Shown here: positions 26,753-35,826 of the stretch, piece after piece
Layout of the letters: each line of letters opens with the position of its first letter
Numbering within the stretch: position 1 is the first letter of the stretch
Source: CAWJLE01 sp963843645
GTDB taxonomy: Bacteria > Chloroflexota > Anaerolineae > DAOTYC01
NCBI GenBank assembly: GCA_963843645.1
Contig: CAWJLE010000003.1
Span: 1,798,001-1,862,000 of the forward strand
Direction of reading: 5' to 3'
DNA: 64,000 nt
Position numbers and translations under genes: made by a program
The notes under the pieces: model-generated
Databases searched by the model: none
What the model saw: only the letters and a program-made list of their open reading frames with translations
What the model was told of the DNA's origin: nothing

Positions 26753-27706
26753 ATGAGTGATGAAACGGTTATCGAAGCGCAAGAACTGACCAAGCGTTAT
26801 GACGGGGTCCTCGCCGTGGATGGCCTCAACCTGACCATTCGCAAAGGGGAGATCTTCGGCCTGCTGGGCCCTAACGGGTCGGGCAAGACCACAACGATTC
26901 TCATGCTCCTGGGATTGACCGAGCCGAGTTCCGGCAGCGTACGGGTCCTGGGGCTGGACCCCGCCCGCCGCCCGCTCAGCGTCAAGGCGCGCGTCGGCTA
27001 CATGCCCGACGAGCTGGGCTTCTACGACGAGCTGTCGGCGCAAGCCAACCTGACGTACATCGCCCGGCTGAATGGCTTGCCGCACAGCGAAGCCCGGCGG
27101 CGCATCGAAGAGGCGCTGGCGCACGTGGGACTGAGCGAGGTCGCCGATCAACCCGTGGGAACCCTATCCCACGGCATGCGGCGCCGGCTCGGGGTGGCCG
27201 ACGTGCTCATCAAGGAACCGCAGGTGATCATCATGGACGAGCCGACCCAGGGGCTCGACCCCGAGGGCGCTCGCGAGTTTCTCCGCATCATCCGCGATCT
27301 CAAGGAGCAGGGCATCACGATCCTGCTCTCGTCGCACCTGCTCTACCAGGTCCAGGAGGTGTGCGATCGGGTGGGGCTCTACTACCATGGGCGATTGGTG
27401 TTGGTCGGCACGCTTACGGAGCTGGCCCGCCAGGTGCTCGGCAGTGCCTACCACATCCGGCTCCAGGCCGACGGTCCGCAGGAAGCTCTGACTAAGGCCC
27501 TGCAGGCACTGCCTGGCGCGATCAAGGTCAGCCAGGAAGACGGCAACCAATACCTGGTGGAAGCCAACACCGACCTGCGCGCAGAGGCAGTGAGCGCAGT
27601 CGTGAGGGCCGGCGGACGACTGATGGGGTTGGCGGTGGAGGTGCCCAGCCTGGACCAGGTCTACGCCCGATACTTCCGGGAGGTGCAGCATGTCGCTACA
27701 GCCTGA
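26753..27706 (+). CDS. ABC transporter ATP-binding protein (ABC-2 type)
   Basis: The product has 317 residues. It has Walker A GPNGSGKTT, a Q-loop region before LGLTEPSSG, ABC signature LSHGMRRRLG, Walker B VIIMDEP followed by TQGLDPEG, and switch His in LSSHLL. The C-terminal 100 residues form the extra domain common in NatA/CcmA-like exporters. The start ATG 26753 is 19 bp downstream of the NEW3 gene and the end overlaps the permease start by 17 bp, so the three products are made together. It supplies energy to the permease that follows; transported substrate cannot be inferred. Confidence 0.9.
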   Translation: MSDETVIEAQELTKRYDGVLAVDGLNLTIRKGEIFGLLGPNGSGKTTTILMLLGLTEPSSGSVRVLGLDPARRPLSVKARVGYMPDELGFYDELSAQANLTYIARLNGLPHSEARRRIEEALAHVGLSEVADQPVGTLSHGMRRRLGVADVLIKEPQVIIMDEPTQGLDPEGAREFLRIIRDLKEQGITILLSSHLLYQVQEVCDRVGLYYHGRLVLVGTLTELARQVLGSAYHIRLQADGPQEALTKALQALPGAIKVSQEDGNQYLVEANTDLRAEAVSAVVRAGGRLMGLAVEVPSLDQVYARYFREVQHVATA

Positions 27707-28673
27707 GGCAACTCGCACTGTCCGGCGCGAAGGCTCGCCGTGGACCGGCCTGTGGGCGGTCGTGGGCAAGGAGATGGCCGACCACCTGTCCAGCGCGCGC
27801 ATGCGCATTCTGGAGGTGCTGATCGTTCTGACGGCAGCCGGCACGGTGTACGCCGCGCTTCAAAACATGGGCACCAATGTCGGCAGCTCCTCCTTCGTCT
27901 TGCTCCGCCTGTTTACCACAGGCCAGGACCCACTGCCCGCCTTCGTAGGCTTTCTAGGCTTCCTGGTGCCGCTCATTGCCATCGCGCTGGCCTTCGACTC
28001 AATCAATGGGGAGTTCAGCCGGCGCACCATGTCACGCGTTCTGGCTCAGCCTATCTATCGGGACGCGCTGCTGCTGGGCAAGTTCCTGGCGGGGCTGTTC
28101 ACGCTGGCTCTGGTGCTGACGGCCATCTGGCTGCTGGTGATCGGCCTAGGCATCATGAAGCTGGGCGTGCCGCCGGGAGGCGATGAGGTCGGCCGGATGC
28201 TGTGCTTCCTGGTCGCGTGCATCTTCTACGGCGGCGTCTGGCTGGCCATGGCGATGGTGTTCTCCATCGTGTCACGGCAACCGGCCACGGCAGCGCTGGC
28301 TTCCATCGCCGTGTGGCTGTTCTTCACCGTGTTCTGGGCGATGCTGGTCGGCCTGATCGCACCGATTCTGGCGCCGATCCGCGTGGGGATGCCCTCGGAG
28401 ATCATTGCCCAGGCGCAGCTGCAGCTGGATCTGACCCGGCTGTCGCCTAACACGCTTTACACGGAGATCATGCTCGCCCTACTGCAGCCTACGCTTCGTT
28501 CCGTGGGGCTGATCCTGCCCATCCAGCTGGATGGCGCGCTCACGGGCACGCCCTTGCCTCTGCGCGAGAGCCTGCTCATCATCTGGCCGCAGCTTACCGG
28601 GCTGATCGCGGCGACCATCCTGCTGTTTGCATTGGGCTACGTGCTCTTCCAGCGACAAGAAATCCGCGCCTAG
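27690..28673 (+). CDS. ABC-2 type permease
   Basis: The 327-residue membrane protein has six main hydrophobic segments. The first helix begins after VGKEMADHLSSARMRILE, a typical ABC-2 N-terminal amphipathic elbow; FDSINGEFSRRTMSRVLAQPIYRDALLLGKF is split by charged residues that resemble the coupling region of NosY/CcmB-like permeases. A long extracytoplasmic segment lies between helices 5 and 6 (about residues 235-290). The overlap with the ATPase gene and the upstream NEW3 gene define the operon. A hairpin terminator follows. Confidence 0.88.
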   Translation: MSLQPEATRTVRREGSPWTGLWAVVGKEMADHLSSARMRILEVLIVLTAAGTVYAALQNMGTNVGSSSFVLLRLFTTGQDPLPAFVGFLGFLVPLIAIALAFDSINGEFSRRTMSRVLAQPIYRDALLLGKFLAGLFTLALVLTAIWLLVIGLGIMKLGVPPGGDEVGRMLCFLVACIFYGGVWLAMAMVFSIVSRQPATAALASIAVWLFFTVFWAMLVGLIAPILAPIRVGMPSEIIAQAQLQLDLTRLSPNTLYTEIMLALLQPTLRSVGLILPIQLDGALTGTPLPLRESLLIIWPQLTGLIAATILLFALGYVLFQRQEIRA

Positions 28674-28704
28674 GCCAGGCGGGCCGTTCGGGGGTTGGTG
28701 GTGC

Positions 28705-28736
28705 GGGGGGGCCTCTTCACGTCTGGAGGCCTCCCC
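28705..28736 (+). terminator. GC-rich hairpin after the ABC-2 operon
   Basis: Arms 28705-28715 and 28726-28736 form an 11-bp stem with one G-T pair and a 10-nt loop. No T tract follows, so it may be a weak or bidirectional terminator between converging transcripts. Confidence 0.5.
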
Positions 28737-29175
28737 TCACCAGAATTCCAGGGCTAACGCTTCAATTTGGATGCGATGGCCCTCGCCAGAATCCAGTCTC
28801 TGCTGGCGGACGAGTCGCTGAGGCAGGCGCTCCGGATGCGCTCTGGGGGCTCCGCCGTCAGAAGTGAGGATAAGCAATGCCATCCGTGCCGCGTCCTCTG
28901 CGCCGGGCCCCGTCCCGGGCATCGCCACGCGGATGCCTGACCATCCCGGCGACACCCACGAAGCAGTCGTCTCAACCCCGGATCGGGCCCGCTGCTCGGA
29001 GGCGGGCGCGGACGACCTCACCCTCTCTCGGTCCCTCGAACCAGCCGCTTGCCGCGTCGGAGAAGTTGTTTCTCACCGCGGCCTTCACCACGTCTTGGAG
29101 ACGCAAACCGCAACCACCGCCATCAGAAACACGATCCGGAGTTTCGTCGAGCACCCTGTCCTTCGCGGGTCGCTG
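28737..29175 (-). pseudogene. Decayed gene related to the adjacent secreted multidomain protein
   Basis: No continuous frame spans this stretch. On the minus strand fragments in alternating frames read RIVFLMAVVAVCVSKTW (a membrane-anchor-like helix, near 29135), then FSDAASGWFEGPREGEVV (near 29075). The latter resembles FSDETGGWFVG, the start of a beta domain in the large protein just upstream. Further fragments such as GVETTASWVSPGW and AARMALLILTSDGG follow. I read it as the remnant of a gene for an anchored protein with a similar domain. The assignment is weak. Confidence 0.35.
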
Positions 29176-29181
29176 CGACCG

Positions 29182-32100
29182 TCACGGCGTTCGGAGCACG
29201 TAGTTGTCGAAGGAGAAAACTGACGCCTCCGTGTCTTGGTAACTTAGGCCCCCTACTCCCGCGTATCCCCAGTCCGATCCAGCAGCACGGACCTGTCGCT
29301 CTTGTTTGCCGTTGATGGACAGGGTCAGCGTGTCACCCACGCAATCGAACCGCAGGTGGTTCGTCTTGTTCATCCCCGTCCGGATACTGAAGCTCTTCGA
29401 CCAGTCCGCTATCCTCTCCCATCTCTCCGACGGCCAGTCCAATCTGAGAATCGCGTACTCGCCGTACATGTTGATCGCTCCCAGATACAGGACCTGTCCC
29501 GACCACATCCGGCACACCAGGCCCGCGCCGCACACGCGCGCACCATCCAACTGAGTGACGTCGACCTCCGCAGAAATATCGCCGTACGTCACGAACGATG
29601 GCCTGTAAGCGAATCCAACGGCGGACGGTAGCGAAACCTCGTAAGCGCCCTCGCTATATCGTGCCGAAGGGCTGTCCTCATCCGTGGCGCCGACGAACCA
29701 ACCGCCCGTTTCGTCGGAAAAATCGTCTGTGAAGACCGCCTGCTCCGGCTCGGGTAGTGCGAACTCCGGCGCTTCTGCCAGGCGGCGGACGACCAGGTTG
29801 TCGAATTCGACCTCCAGGCCGGCCTCGCTGGCGTCTGCGAAAAGAGCAATGCCGCCTCTGAGACTGCTCTGAATCGGATACTCGACCAGCTTCTCGCCGT
29901 TGACCTCAATTGAGAACCCGTTTCTCGCGCATACTGCCCGAACGTGGTTGTGTGCGCCCGGGCCTGTGTGAACCGCTGGTTGGGGATCGCCGCGTCCTTG
30001 CCCCGCCAGGAACTGAAAGCGCACCTTCAAATCCTCCCCCGGCTGGCGGATCTCAAGAGGTTGCGCCTGCAAGATTTGAAACGTGCGGCCGTCGGTGCCG
30101 ATCCAGACGCCATAGAAATCCTCAGGGCTATGCCATCCGCACGCCACGCCAAACCAACTCCGGGGCGGGTCGGTGATCGTCTCGACGTCCACGTCGACGC
30201 TGATGTCGACGAGGTCTCCAGAATCCGGAAAAGCTCGCTGCGGCGCGCTCTCATGCTCCTCTTCACCCATCGAGCCGAAGATATAGCTGCCCGCCTTCGT
30301 GATCGACATCCTGTAGACGCCGTCGGTGTAGGCGCCCTCGCCGTCCTCCGCCTGGTAGGTGCCCAGGTAGCCGCCGTCGCCCGAGAAATCGTCCTGGAAA
30401 AGCACATCCTGACGCTCGGGCGTCGGCTCAGCGGTCTCCGGCGTCGATTCCTCGACCACTTCGGGCGTCGGCGTCCGCGTAGATCGCCCCGCGCGGGCAG
30501 TCCTGGTGGCTGTTTGCGTAGGGCGCGTGGCAGTCGTCACCCGCGTGGGGATGGCACGGCTGTCCGAGGTCGTGAGTTCCGTTCCCAGTCTGAACTCGAG
30601 CGACAGGCGGACGTCACCAGCCTCGAATTGGACAGTCCACTGGAAAGCCCCATCAGACGTTCCTTTCAGATCGAAAGAGCGGGTGCCCTTCGGGTAGTGA
30701 TTTCCGATCAAAGAGAAGGCGTCGCTGTCACGCAGCCGGGCCCAGACTTCGCCGCTATCAGGCCAGTCGACCGGCAGCGCAGAGCCATTGAAGAAACCGG
30801 TGCTCGTGCCCGGTGCGACTTTTCCGTCAGCGACGTCGATTCGGTTGAACTCCGGAAGATCGCCAGGATGCTGCCCCTCCGCCATGTAAGTCAGTGTCCA
30901 CCGCCCAGCCTTGCCATCCTCCGCCCCGTCGTCGTTCGGGCCCACTTCCGCGTTCGCCTCGGTGAGTTTCGCACCCACGCGCCATTCTTCTGCGGCCGGC
31001 TGGGCCGCAGCCACCGCCTCGCGCAGGGTGAGCGTCTTGCGATACGCCGGCAACTCCCAGGCCGTGGTGTCCACGGTGCCCGTCGCCGCATCGACCTCGG
31101 TCCGAAGCTCGAGCTTCTCGCCCGGAACGGACGTATCGGCAGCGGACACGGACCAGACCAGCGGCGCGTCCGGCGCCGGGCGGTGCAACCATAGCTTTCC
31201 GGTCAGCTGCTCGTCCTGCATCAGCTCAAACACCGCACCCCCCGCATCACGAAAGGCCTGCACGGCGACGTCGCTATCCACCCAATCCGGGCCGGCGCTG
31301 CCGGTGTGCGAGCCCGTGGCGCCCGCTTTCCACACGACCCACTTCTCGCTTTCGTCCGCATTGACCGCACCGTCAGTGACGATCACGCTATAGGCGTTGT
31401 CCTCGCTGTCAGGCCCTACGTCCGCTATGGTGATGTCGGCGGCTGTGGCGTCTTTCAAGAACACGAGCTGCCAGCGGCCGCACGCACCGGGGCGGGCGTC
31501 AGCATCTTGCCGGTCGACCGTCGCTTCGCATTCCGCCCAGTCGAGAATTGCGTCCACGCTCCAGGTCTCCACCTCCGGCCACGCGAGGTCGTAGGCTTCG
31601 CGCGCAGATGTCAAGGCGACGTGGGACGCGGTCGTTGCCTCCACGGACGGGGTGGCGTGCGGCGCAGGCGTGGCAATCCGCGGTGGGGTTGTGGGCTGTC
31701 TCTCAGGTTCGGGAGTCGGAGTGGCTGCCCTTGGAGCGGGCGTCGCGGTCGGCTTCCGCGGCGTCGGAGTTGATCTGCGCGGTGTTGCAGTCGGTTTCCG
31801 TGGCGTCGGGGTGGGTGTTTCGAGACCCTCAAATTGGATGCTCTCCGCCATGGCGCTGAAGACGGTCTGGCGCGCACCAAAAGTGTCGGCCACCGCCGTA
31901 CAAAGGATGACGTAGCCTGCGCCGTTAACTACGAACTGGATCAGGTAGCCGACCCAGCCCACGTAGTAAGTCGCCTCCACTCCGGAAACAAGCGCCTCGC
32001 GCCGGCCGGCGGTTCCCTTCTGCGGCCTCACGTTCAACCCAATGGTATTCACGCCGAGCCTGTTCAGCGCAATCTGTGTTAGCCCGCTGAGGCTGCGCTT

Positions 32101-32355
32101 CATGTCGGTGAAAGCTTCGCCCTGGATGATGCTGAAAGAGGAATAGTCCTCCGCAGTGAACCTCAACACGTCTCCCAGGTCTTCCGCAGTCCAATCGAAT
32201 GGGTACTGCATCGTCATGCCCCAATCCGGCTTGTCGAAGTCCACCATGTCCTGGTCTTCTTGGACCAGCAGCCTCGCCCGGGCCGGCGTGACGCCGCCCG
32301 CGGCCAGGGTAATAACCAGAAGAACGATAACCCAGCGGATTGGCCCGTCTTTCAT
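29182..32355 (-). CDS. Very large secreted multidomain protein with Thr/Pro linkers
   Basis: The protein has 1057 residues; ATG 32355 has GGAGG upstream. A signal peptide (VIVLLVITLAAGGVTPARA) is followed by an alpha/beta domain of about 130 residues (DWGMTMQYPFDWTAED, SFSIIQGEAF), resembling PsbP/DcrB-type folds. A TPRKPTATPRRSTP-type linker spans about 178-238. Two related domains of about 180 residues follow, with AREAYDLAWPEVETWSVDAIL, GRWQLVFL, LREAVAAAQPAAEEWRVGAKL and GRWTLTYM, plausibly PepSY-like. A second linker is at about 603-645, then two concanavalin-like beta domains beginning FQDDFSGDGG (about 650) and FTDDFSDETGGW (about 871). No catalytic motif was seen; polysaccharide or surface binding is possible. 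It has no operon partner. Confidence 0.75.
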   Translation of the reverse strand: MKDGPIRWVIVLLVITLAAGGVTPARARLLVQEDQDMVDFDKPDWGMTMQYPFDWTAEDLGDVLRFTAEDYSSFSIIQGEAFTDMKRSLSGLTQIALNRLGVNTIGLNVRPQKGTAGRREALVSGVEATYYVGWVGYLIQFVVNGAGYVILCTAVADTFGARQTVFSAMAESIQFEGLETPTPTPRKPTATPRRSTPTPRKPTATPAPRAATPTPEPERQPTTPPRIATPAPHATPSVEATTASHVALTSAREAYDLAWPEVETWSVDAILDWAECEATVDRQDADARPGACGRWQLVFLKDATAADITIADVGPDSEDNAYSVIVTDGAVNADESEKWVVWKAGATGSHTGSAGPDWVDSDVAVQAFRDAGGAVFELMQDEQLTGKLWLHRPAPDAPLVWSVSAADTSVPGEKLELRTEVDAATGTVDTTAWELPAYRKTLTLREAVAAAQPAAEEWRVGAKLTEANAEVGPNDDGAEDGKAGRWTLTYMAEGQHPGDLPEFNRIDVADGKVAPGTSTGFFNGSALPVDWPDSGEVWARLRDSDAFSLIGNHYPKGTRSFDLKGTSDGAFQWTVQFEAGDVRLSLEFRLGTELTTSDSRAIPTRVTTATRPTQTATRTARAGRSTRTPTPEVVEESTPETAEPTPERQDVLFQDDFSGDGGYLGTYQAEDGEGAYTDGVYRMSITKAGSYIFGSMGEEEHESAPQRAFPDSGDLVDISVDVDVETITDPPRSWFGVACGWHSPEDFYGVWIGTDGRTFQILQAQPLEIRQPGEDLKVRFQFLAGQGRGDPQPAVHTGPGAHNHVRAVCARNGFSIEVNGEKLVEYPIQSSLRGGIALFADASEAGLEVEFDNLVVRRLAEAPEFALPEPEQAVFTDDFSDETGGWFVGATDEDSPSARYSEGAYEVSLPSAVGFAYRPSFVTYGDISAEVDVTQLDGARVCGAGLVCRMWSGQVLYLGAINMYGEYAILRLDWPSERWERIADWSKSFSIRTGMNKTNHLRFDCVGDTLTLSINGKQERQVRAAGSDWGYAGVGGLSYQDTEASVFSFDNYVLRTP

Positions 32356-32842
32356 CGCCGGACACCTCCTTCTCTGTTGCCTTGCGTCCGCATGTCTATC
32401 AGATCAAGATTCAGGGCTTGGATGTCACGGCGCCTAATCGAACGCAGGCGCACGTTCACCTGCCTCAGAGCCGGGAAGCAAATGCGAGGAACCGTCGTCC
32501 TTCGATCGATTTGAAGCGTCAGTCAAAACGAAGAGGTGGCCGAGCCGACACGAAATCCGAGACCGACGGGCGTCGACAGACTCGATCAGTTACATGCAAT
32601 TCGATTACTCGAATAGACCTTTTATACGCATTGTACCACAAAACCGGGATTGACTCAATAGCCTCATCGAGGGAGGACAGGCAATTGCGCTGCGAGCGAG
32701 GATATTCTCTGGCAACGCATGCCAACTGAGACTTCAGGAGCTTTGGACACCTTGGAAGGCCGGGCACAGGTTGCCGGCAGAAGCCTTTGGAGCGCACAGG
32801 CGCACGTTGGCAACGTGCGCCTGTGCCAATGGAACCGAAGTT
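32356..32842. other. Intergenic stretch between two minus-strand genes
   Basis: This stretch holds the upstream region of the large secreted protein and the 3' flank of the methyltransferase gene. Apart from the palindrome at 32795-32825 I see no gene or clear promoter; TATACGCATTGTACC near 32620 is AT-rich but unassigned. Confidence 0.5.
32795..32825. terminator. Perfect 15-bp palindrome downstream of the corrinoid/importer cluster
   Basis: CACAGGCGCACGTTG at 32795-32809 and its exact complement at 32811-32825 leave a one-base centre, so a 12- to 14-bp stem is possible. It sits 17 bp beyond the stop of the last minus-strand gene of the cluster, the place of a terminator. There is no T tract on the minus strand, so a different palindromic role is possible. 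Confidence 0.5.
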
Positions 32843-33898
32843 TCACTCCAGCCAGGCTTCGAAGGCAGCCACGATGTTCTCGAAGGGGTCGAACTTGCCG
32901 AACTGCAGCTGGGCGATGACGCCACCGTTCCCCGGATCCAGCGCGCGGCGCACGCGGTGCACCGCCTGCCGCACGTCTTCCGGCTGCCCGAAAGGCAGCG
33001 CCCATTGCCGATCGATCTCACCCCAGAACGTGATCGCGCCCCTGTGCCGGCGGCCCAGCTCCTCGATGTCCATGCAGAAGAGCTGCGAGTTGATCGCATC
33101 GACGCCGATCTCGATCAGATCAGGCATGATCGCTTCGACGTTGCCGTCGGTGTGAAAGAAGGCGAATTTCCCCGCTCCGTGGATCAGCCGGCAGTATTCC
33201 ACGTAGAGCGGCTTGAACAGCTCCCGCCACATCTTCGGCGCGATGAGCAGCGAATTTTGCGCGCCCCAGTCGTCGTGGAAGCGGATTCCGTCCACGTTTG
33301 TCTTACACCACAGCTCGAGGTCTTTCAGGCAGAACTCGTGGACCATGTCGCGCAAACGCAGCAGTTCCGACGAACCCCAGGCCAGATCCGTAAACACCTG
33401 CTCCGTTCCACGCAGGAACTGGATCCGCTCGAAGGGATTACTGGAATTGACAGAGATCACGAATCGGTCCGTCTCGTCGCAGAAGCGGTTTACGTCGTCC
33501 CAGTTACCGCCCTCGAGCATCTCCCACGGCGGAGAGAAGTGCTCGAGCGCTGCCCAATCGGCCAGTGGAGGGTGCTTGACCTCGCCAAATACGCCCACTT
33601 CGCCGACTTCGAATGGGACGCCCCAGGCGTCGACGTACGTACCGACCTGGTAGGGTATCCCCTGAGCGCGAGCCGACGGTCCGTACTTGAAGTAATGCAG
33701 GCCGGCGTTGCGCTGCTTCTGGAAGTTCCAGCCACCCTCCGCATTGCAGTACACGACGTCCATCGGGTAGCGCTCCAGAATGGCATCGACCTCCGCGGTA
33801 CGCGACATATCGGCCGCCATGACCACCCACAGATCGCGCGGAACGCGATCCGGATGGTCGAACCGAAGCGTCTTGTAGACACGTTCTCGACTATCCAC
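32843..33898 (-). CDS. Uroporphyrinogen-decarboxylase-family methyltransferase (second copy in cluster)
   Basis: The protein has 351 residues, starting at GTG 33898 behind AGGGAG. It has the UroD/MtaA/CmuA TIM-barrel pattern: RERVYKTLRFDHPDRVP at the N-terminus, VDGIRFHDDWGAQNSLLIAP in the middle, KFAFFHTDGNVEAIMPDLIEIGVDAIN and ITFWGEIDRQ late. Members acting with corrinoid proteins move methyl groups; true uroporphyrinogen decarboxylases lack this context. The HTDGN motif occupies the place where MtaA-type enzymes carry zinc ligands, and the classic H-x-C motif is not obvious. It ends the minus-strand cluster with a corrinoid protein, importer and cyclase, so action on the imported compound is inferred. 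Confidence 0.82.
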   Translation of the reverse strand: MDSRERVYKTLRFDHPDRVPRDLWVVMAADMSRTAEVDAILERYPMDVVYCNAEGGWNFQKQRNAGLHYFKYGPSARAQGIPYQVGTYVDAWGVPFEVGEVGVFGEVKHPPLADWAALEHFSPPWEMLEGGNWDDVNRFCDETDRFVISVNSSNPFERIQFLRGTEQVFTDLAWGSSELLRLRDMVHEFCLKDLELWCKTNVDGIRFHDDWGAQNSLLIAPKMWRELFKPLYVEYCRLIHGAGKFAFFHTDGNVEAIMPDLIEIGVDAINSQLFCMDIEELGRRHRGAITFWGEIDRQWALPFGQPEDVRQAVHRVRRALDPGNGGVIAQLQFGKFDPFENIVAAFEAWLE

Positions 33899-33937
33899 AG
33901 TCTCCCTCTCAGGTTCAAAGCTTGAAAACGGACGACT

Positions 33938-34840
33938 TCAGAACACCACCACCGGGTTGATGGGACTTCCGGTGCCCCCGGGAATGTAAAGCGGTGCGCA
34001 GGTGAGCAGGAATTCGTTGCGACCCTGTTCGTGGCAGGCCTGGGCCAGTATCTCGCAATCCGGAATATCGAGCTGAATCAGGCCCATTCCGCCGAGGCCG
34101 ATCATATGCATGGGCAACGGGAACCGCTTGCTGGGGTACGGCATCCGCTCTACGCAATCGCCGCTCCACACAGCGACCTGACGTTCGTGCACCCAGGTCA
34201 ATACCTCGGCGTGAATTCCAGGCACGCCTTTGGCGGCGTCGGTTGGGCCTTCGGCGTCCTCGCGTGGACCAAAGCCGACGCGGACGAAGATCGCATCTCC
34301 CGGCTCGACACGCACCCCGCTCGCCTTCTCCGCCGCCTCCAGGTCTTTGATGGTCACGAACTCTTCCACAGGCAGATACTTCACCCCACGCACGGCGCAG
34401 ACGTCCAGAAACACGCCACGGGTGAAAACGCCGTCGCGCAACTTGTCGATCGACCCAAACTTCAGCCCCCCGGAGGTAATCACGTCCTTGGATTTTCGGC
34501 CGTTGTACATGTTGCCTTCCCAGTTCACGTGGGCCACACAATCCAGATGGGTCACGCAGAAGCCGTGCGGCGCCACGCCGACCCAATCCAGGGCAGAGAC
34601 CGGGTTGACCTGGTCGTAGAGCATGTAGTGGACGGCCGGGAGTGGGTTCTTGACTGAGGTCGTGAACTCCAACGGCTTGGCAATGGAGATGGCCTTGCCC
34701 AGCTTCACCAGGCCAGCCGCCTGCCGCCGCTTCTCGTCCGTTATGTAATTCAAGGTGCCCTTTTCGTCGCTGTCGCCCCAGCGGCCTTTGTTTGAAACAC
34801 GGTCCCAAATCTCAAAACACAGTTTGTCGTGGTCTTCCAT
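33938..34840 (-). CDS. Cyclase-family metal-dependent hydrolase (kynurenine formamidase-like fold)
   Basis: The 300-residue protein starts at ATG 34840, preceded by AAAGGAGA; the open frame continues upstream only as a shadow of the permease gene. The Pfam cyclase signature is seen as THLDCVAHV, the variant of the H-x-G-T-H-x-D-x-P-x-H metal site, with GDAIFVRVGFG, WSGDCVERM and a C-terminal ITLxxxPLYIPGGTGSPxNPV-like end (LYIPGGTGSPINPV). Relatives hydrolyse amides, lactones or cyclic imides. Next to an importer and two UroD-type methyltransferases it may open or hydrolyse the imported substrate; this is inference. It lies 14 bp after the permease stop. Confidence 0.85.
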   Translation of the reverse strand: MEDHDKLCFEIWDRVSNKGRWGDSDEKGTLNYITDEKRRQAAGLVKLGKAISIAKPLEFTTSVKNPLPAVHYMLYDQVNPVSALDWVGVAPHGFCVTHLDCVAHVNWEGNMYNGRKSKDVITSGGLKFGSIDKLRDGVFTRGVFLDVCAVRGVKYLPVEEFVTIKDLEAAEKASGVRVEPGDAIFVRVGFGPREDAEGPTDAAKGVPGIHAEVLTWVHERQVAVWSGDCVERMPYPSKRFPLPMHMIGLGGMGLIQLDIPDCEILAQACHEQGRNEFLLTCAPLYIPGGTGSPINPVVVF

Positions 34841-34854
34841 GAACGGCTCTCCTT

Positions 34855-35826
34855 TCAGATCTGATTCCGGATGTGAGGCTCCCGTCCGTAGACGGACACC
34901 AGGCAAATGATGAATACGCCCAACACCGACTGCACTAGAATATAAGGCACACCCAGACCGATAAGCATGGTCGTCAGCTCCATCAGAACGAATGAGCCGA
35001 TCGCCGTCCCGACGTAACCGCCGCGTCCTCCGATCATGGCCGTGCCGCCCACCACCACGGCTCCCACTGTTTGGAACATGTACGGATCGCCGACGGCAGC
35101 CATGGCGCTGCCGGTGAAACCCAGGAGCAGAATGCCCGCCAGCGCGGCCGACATCGCGCTCAAAGCAAAGGTGACAGTCCACATCAGCGTCGGCCGGATG
35201 AGCGCGAACCGCGCGGCCACGGGATTCGACCCCAGCGCATACACGCGCCGTCCATAGACAGTCCGCTTCAGCATCACCGTCACCAGGATCGCCATGATCA
35301 GCCAAAACAACACCAGCGCTGGAAACGGGAATGGTCCTAACGTCGAGCCGATGGAAACGAAGGCCGTCAGACCGCTCGGCACGCTGCCGGTCGGGAGCCC
35401 TCGAGTCCAGAGGAGCACGCCGCCCTGCACGGCCGTGCCGACTCCCAACGTCAGGATCAGCGGCGGGATATTCAGCCGCGAGGACACGGCGCCGTTGAAC
35501 GCCCCAAGCGCCGCCGCGATCCCCAGAATGATGAGGACCGTCTGCCAGAAAGGAACGCCGTCACCGGTCAGCTTGGCTGCGACCACGTTGCCGAAGCCGA
35601 TGAGGAACGGAATCGCGAGGTCGATGCCGCCCAACAGGATCACCAGGGTCTGCCCAATCGCCGCGATGCCGATGAACGCGGCCAGGACCAGCATGGAGCG
35701 AAGACTGAAGACTGAGCCGAAGCCGCGGATGAGCGCCGAGGCGATCATGAAAATCAGCACGCCAAAGCCGGCGGCCACCACGAGCGGTTGGCGCAGCACA
35801 AAACGATTGAGGGCCACAGGCGTCAC
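34855..35826 (-). CDS. Sugar-type ABC transporter permease (RbsC family), second subunit
   Basis: The 323-residue membrane protein has eight or more hydrophobic helices and the RbsC-family signature: IGQTLVILLGGIDLAIPFLIGFGNVVAAKL, GAFNGAVSSRLNIPPLILTLG, VYALGSNPVAARFALI and GAVVVGGTAMIGGRGGYVGT in order (motifs quoted from separate regions). These permeases import monosaccharides, nucleosides, autoinducer-2 or similar small polar molecules. The ATG overlaps the stop of the first permease gene by 4 bp and the two should form a heterodimer. It belongs to the importer encoded from 39.8 to 34.9 kb. Confidence 0.9.
   Translation of the reverse strand: MTPVALNRFVLRQPLVVAAGFGVLIFMIASALIRGFGSVFSLRSMLVLAAFIGIAAIGQTLVILLGGIDLAIPFLIGFGNVVAAKLTGDGVPFWQTVLIILGIAAALGAFNGAVSSRLNIPPLILTLGVGTAVQGGVLLWTRGLPTGSVPSGLTAFVSIGSTLGPFPFPALVLFWLIMAILVTVMLKRTVYGRRVYALGSNPVAARFALIRPTLMWTVTFALSAMSAALAGILLLGFTGSAMAAVGDPYMFQTVGAVVVGGTAMIGGRGGYVGTAIGSFVLMELTTMLIGLGVPYILVQSVLGVFIICLVSVYGREPHIRNQI

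Noticed and set aside
29944..31194. 416-codon + strand open frame
   Set aside because: It is an antisense shadow of the large secreted protein, Arg/Val-rich with no known motif.
33938..35305. A 455-codon minus-strand frame suggesting a fusion to the cyclase
   Set aside because: The upstream 155 codons are a shadow of the permease gene; the cyclase has its own AAAGGAGA and ATG at 34840.
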